64,000 bases of DNA from PCC-6802 sp943367755 (GTDB lineage Bacteria > Cyanobacteriota > Cyanobacteriia > Pseudanabaenales > Pseudanabaenaceae). This document shows, in pieces, positions 61,898 through 64,000 of the stretch (positions are counted from its first letter, which is position 1; each line of letters opens with the position of its first letter). Under the pieces are notes generated by a model. The model saw only the letters and a program-made list of their open reading frames with translations. It was not told the origin of the DNA and searched no databases. The stretch is taken from positions 1 to 64,000 of the forward strand of contig CALRKB020000014.1 of the NCBI GenBank assembly GCA_943367755.1, in the 5' to 3' direction. The position numbers and the translations under genes were made by a program.

Positions 61898-63970
61898 CTA
61901 GGATTTTTTTGAGATCGGCTTAGCTATTGGCTTAGCTTCTATATCTGGTTTACCGATCGAGTAGTTGAGTGCATAACTGTAGGCTAACAGGCGCAACCAG
62001 AGTTTAGGGGATTTAGATTCGATCCAGGGTTGAAGGCGACGTAAGGATTGAGGTAGCCAGCCACCGAGGATAGCATTGGCGATCGCACTGCCTGTAAATG
62101 CCGCATAGCTTCCCAACCACTTGGTCATCTCACCCGCTCCCGCCATTTCCCAAATCCAGGCAATCAGGGCCGGATTTTTGGTAGCAGCAATTACGGCAAG
62201 GCGATTAAACATCGGCCAGCCTAAACGATCTTTGATGAAGCGATCGCTGACAGTTTGAGGTTGATCCGCCATCACGCCAAAGAAGGTATTCAACATGGAG
62301 TTAATGCGTTCCGGCGGTAAATGTATACCCGTGGGCACCATCATGCCCTTAGAAAATAGCCATGTCACGGCGATATTACTCTGATAAGCGCTAATTTGTT
62401 CCAAGTCATCTGCTGCCAGCAGGTCGTGCTTGAGTGCTGTATCCAATAGTGTGGTTAAGCGTGGCAGGTTGCGCACCAGGGAGCCAAAGCCCGTAAATAC
62501 TAGCGGTGATTGCAAGGAGGCAGCATCACCAATTCCCAGTAAGCGGTCGAACGCGATGCGACGCGAATTAGCATTGATACTGAAGTGGCCTGGGATATAA
62601 CCAAATGTAGCTTTCTTCCATATCAGTTTATCCATATCGCAGCGACGATATTCCGGTAGAATCGTGAAAAAGTCTTCATATAGATCGAGCATGGAGCCAG
62701 GATTTTCGGGATGGACTTGATGATAGTGGAATAGGTAAACCGCCATCTCTTTGCCATCACCAGGGAATAGCTCCCAAATTAACTGCCTGCCCCTAGAGAT
62801 ATCGCCATGACTGAATAGAACATCGCCATAGGAGGCATCCCACACATCAGGCCCTATACCTTCCAAGACAGCACCAACCGTAGGACAGACACTGTCAAAC
62901 GCCTGTCCGTAATTGATTTGCTGCGCGATCGCTGAGGCTGAACCCATAGCATCCACAAGCATTCTGCCCGTAACCTCTACGGCTCGATCATTCGTTAAAT
63001 TACGGGCTTTGACTGTGATGCGATCGCTTGCTACTATTACTTGCTCGAACTCAGTCTGATCGATAATTTCTCCCCCATATTCGCGTAATTTAGCACCGCA
63101 AATATGTAGTAGTTTATTGGAATCAATTGCCACATTCAGAACTGTAGGCGTATGCAGGACAGATGCCTTCAAGTGGGATGGATTATTGCCATCAAAGAAT
63201 TTATTAAATCCATCCACATACTCGCATAGGATAATGCTTTCAAATTCTGCTTGGGTAAATAGACCAAACTCAACTAGACCTTCAAACTCTGCTCTAGAGA
63301 TATTCCATTCGCGGTTCATGCGTCCGAATGGTAAGCGCTCGATCAAGCAAACACGATAGCCCAACTTTGCCATCATGGCAGCATGAATTACGCCCAAGGC
63401 ACCACCCAGATAGATGAGATCGTATTCAGGTTTTATGGGCTGGGTACTTAATTGTGCATTTGAGGCATTAGGCTCTCTGTAAATAACTTGTTTAGGCTGT
63501 TGCGGATTTTTCACACTTTCGCGCCAGCGCTGCTCCCACCAATACACCCGATTAAGGTCGTATTCGCCATTGGGGAATTGTTGGAAATACTTGACTGTGA
63601 GTGGATATTGCGGAGCTAACGTCTCGAATATGGATTTACCAGGTGCGATCGCGGGTGGCTGGGGATATGTATAGGGGAAAGCGGCACGAATTTGTTGCGT
63701 CAGTGCCTGCAAGATTTGCGACTCACCTTTGACCGCACGCTCTGACCACCGGAAGGCTTTGAGGTAGGTAGTACGCTGCAATGACCAGACAAATACACAC
63801 AGTTGGGGGGCTGAGGTTTCTGATGTTGGGTCGATGGGGCGATCGCTAATGGTAAAACCGTCAGGTGTGAGCTGCTTGTCACCAATGGGTGCATCAAAGC
63901 GATCGCGCAACCATGAGCGCACGGAATCAGTATTAGGCGTGGGGATCTCTAGGTAAAGTAATTGCTGCAT
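61898..63970 (-). CDS. lycopene-cyclase-like flavoprotein (CruA/CruP family)
   Basis: A 690-aa protein. After a ~200-residue N-terminal domain, the FAD/NAD-binding segment YDLIYLGGALGVIHAAMMAK is followed by RVCLIERLPFGRMNREWNIS and later GIGDAASLQSPLVFTGFGSL, matching the CruA/CruP group (cyclase, or its paradoxical CruP relative). I cannot separate CruA from CruP by eye. It would act on carotenoids at the membrane. ATG 63970 (MQQLLYLEIP) is preferred over one four codons upstream. Confidence 0.75.
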   Translation of the reverse strand: MQQLLYLEIPTPNTDSVRSWLRDRFDAPIGDKQLTPDGFTISDRPIDPTSETSAPQLCVFVWSLQRTTYLKAFRWSERAVKGESQILQALTQQIRAAFPYTYPQPPAIAPGKSIFETLAPQYPLTVKYFQQFPNGEYDLNRVYWWEQRWRESVKNPQQPKQVIYREPNASNAQLSTQPIKPEYDLIYLGGALGVIHAAMMAKLGYRVCLIERLPFGRMNREWNISRAEFEGLVEFGLFTQAEFESIILCEYVDGFNKFFDGNNPSHLKASVLHTPTVLNVAIDSNKLLHICGAKLREYGGEIIDQTEFEQVIVASDRITVKARNLTNDRAVEVTGRMLVDAMGSASAIAQQINYGQAFDSVCPTVGAVLEGIGPDVWDASYGDVLFSHGDISRGRQLIWELFPGDGKEMAVYLFHYHQVHPENPGSMLDLYEDFFTILPEYRRCDMDKLIWKKATFGYIPGHFSINANSRRIAFDRLLGIGDAASLQSPLVFTGFGSLVRNLPRLTTLLDTALKHDLLAADDLEQISAYQSNIAVTWLFSKGMMVPTGIHLPPERINSMLNTFFGVMADQPQTVSDRFIKDRLGWPMFNRLAVIAATKNPALIAWIWEMAGAGEMTKWLGSYAAFTGSAIANAILGGWLPQSLRRLQPWIESKSPKLWLRLLAYSYALNYSIGKPDIEAKPIAKPISKKS

Positions 63971-64000
63971 GAAAAGAGTCAAGGGATATTCTTGTCTAAT

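Overview
The window is cyanobacterial chromosome. HIP1 octamers (GCGATCGC) are scattered throughout, and the housekeeping genes are typical of the phylum: biliverdin reductase (bvdR), a PATAN/REC PatA-like regulator, a CruA/CruP-type carotenoid cyclase-family flavoprotein, an exported protein-isoaspartate methyltransferase, DUF4278 and Uma2 proteins, and AAA_35-type ATPases. A filamentous Pseudanabaena/Leptolyngbya-like host is my guess. The genus cannot be fixed from sequence alone.

Layout. 1-8.5 kb: the end of an IS3-family element abutting hicA, then pcm, a DUF1614 membrane protein, a catalase-like haem protein and a large NB-ARC/WD40 STAND protein. These are followed by about 1 kb of gene debris: a frameshifted ORF, and a transposase relic split by a 100-bp MITE-like element. 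8.5-12.7 kb: yajQ, a PatA-like regulator, a HEAT-repeat protein and rpe. 12.8-16.1 kb: an IS982 scrap, then a 2.7-kb island remnant bounded by tRNA-Val(CAC) and a displaced copy of that tRNA's 3' part. The remnant holds a coupled three-gene coiled-coil operon, a Panacea-domain antitoxin with a frameshifted PemK-like toxin, and an HsdS fragment. 16.2-33.9 kb: mostly core genes (bvdR, thrB, a GTPase, mrp, amt, an esterase, an orphan C5 methyltransferase, ftsE-ftsX, a hicBA deletion scar, ald, a LonN-domain protein, argG, SRP RNA, fmt).

34-59 kb is the accessory region of most interest. It lies between two ~100-bp direct repeats that contain the 5' end of sbcD, so the intact sbcD sits only at the right end. 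The left half has two toxin-antitoxin pairs and many small leftward genes. Five leftward genes or gene groups are preceded by copies of the same promoter module: an array of up to six 11-bp direct repeats ending in a TATAT box. The genes served include a PatA/PatG-type cyanobactin protease followed by a 61-aa Cys-rich peptide, a CAP protein, a DUF4278 protein and small membrane peptides. One module is shared divergently with an HTH/AAA_35 gene, and two other copies carry what look like relics of that gene's 5' end. The rightward half runs HTH-AAA_35, a c-type haem protein, a 237-aa protein ending in Cys-Asn-Cys, a fused E1-like/YcaO cyclodehydratase, an amidohydrolase, and a 2062-aa kinase/AAA/GAF/PAS protein whose C-terminus is an AAA_35 module instead of a histidine kinase. 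Together these suggest a RiPP-type peptide system under a shared, duplicated promoter. This is an inference from gene content.

The right edge (59-64 kb) returns to core-like genes: sbcD, a GlcD-like FAD oxidase and a carotenoid cyclase-family flavoprotein.
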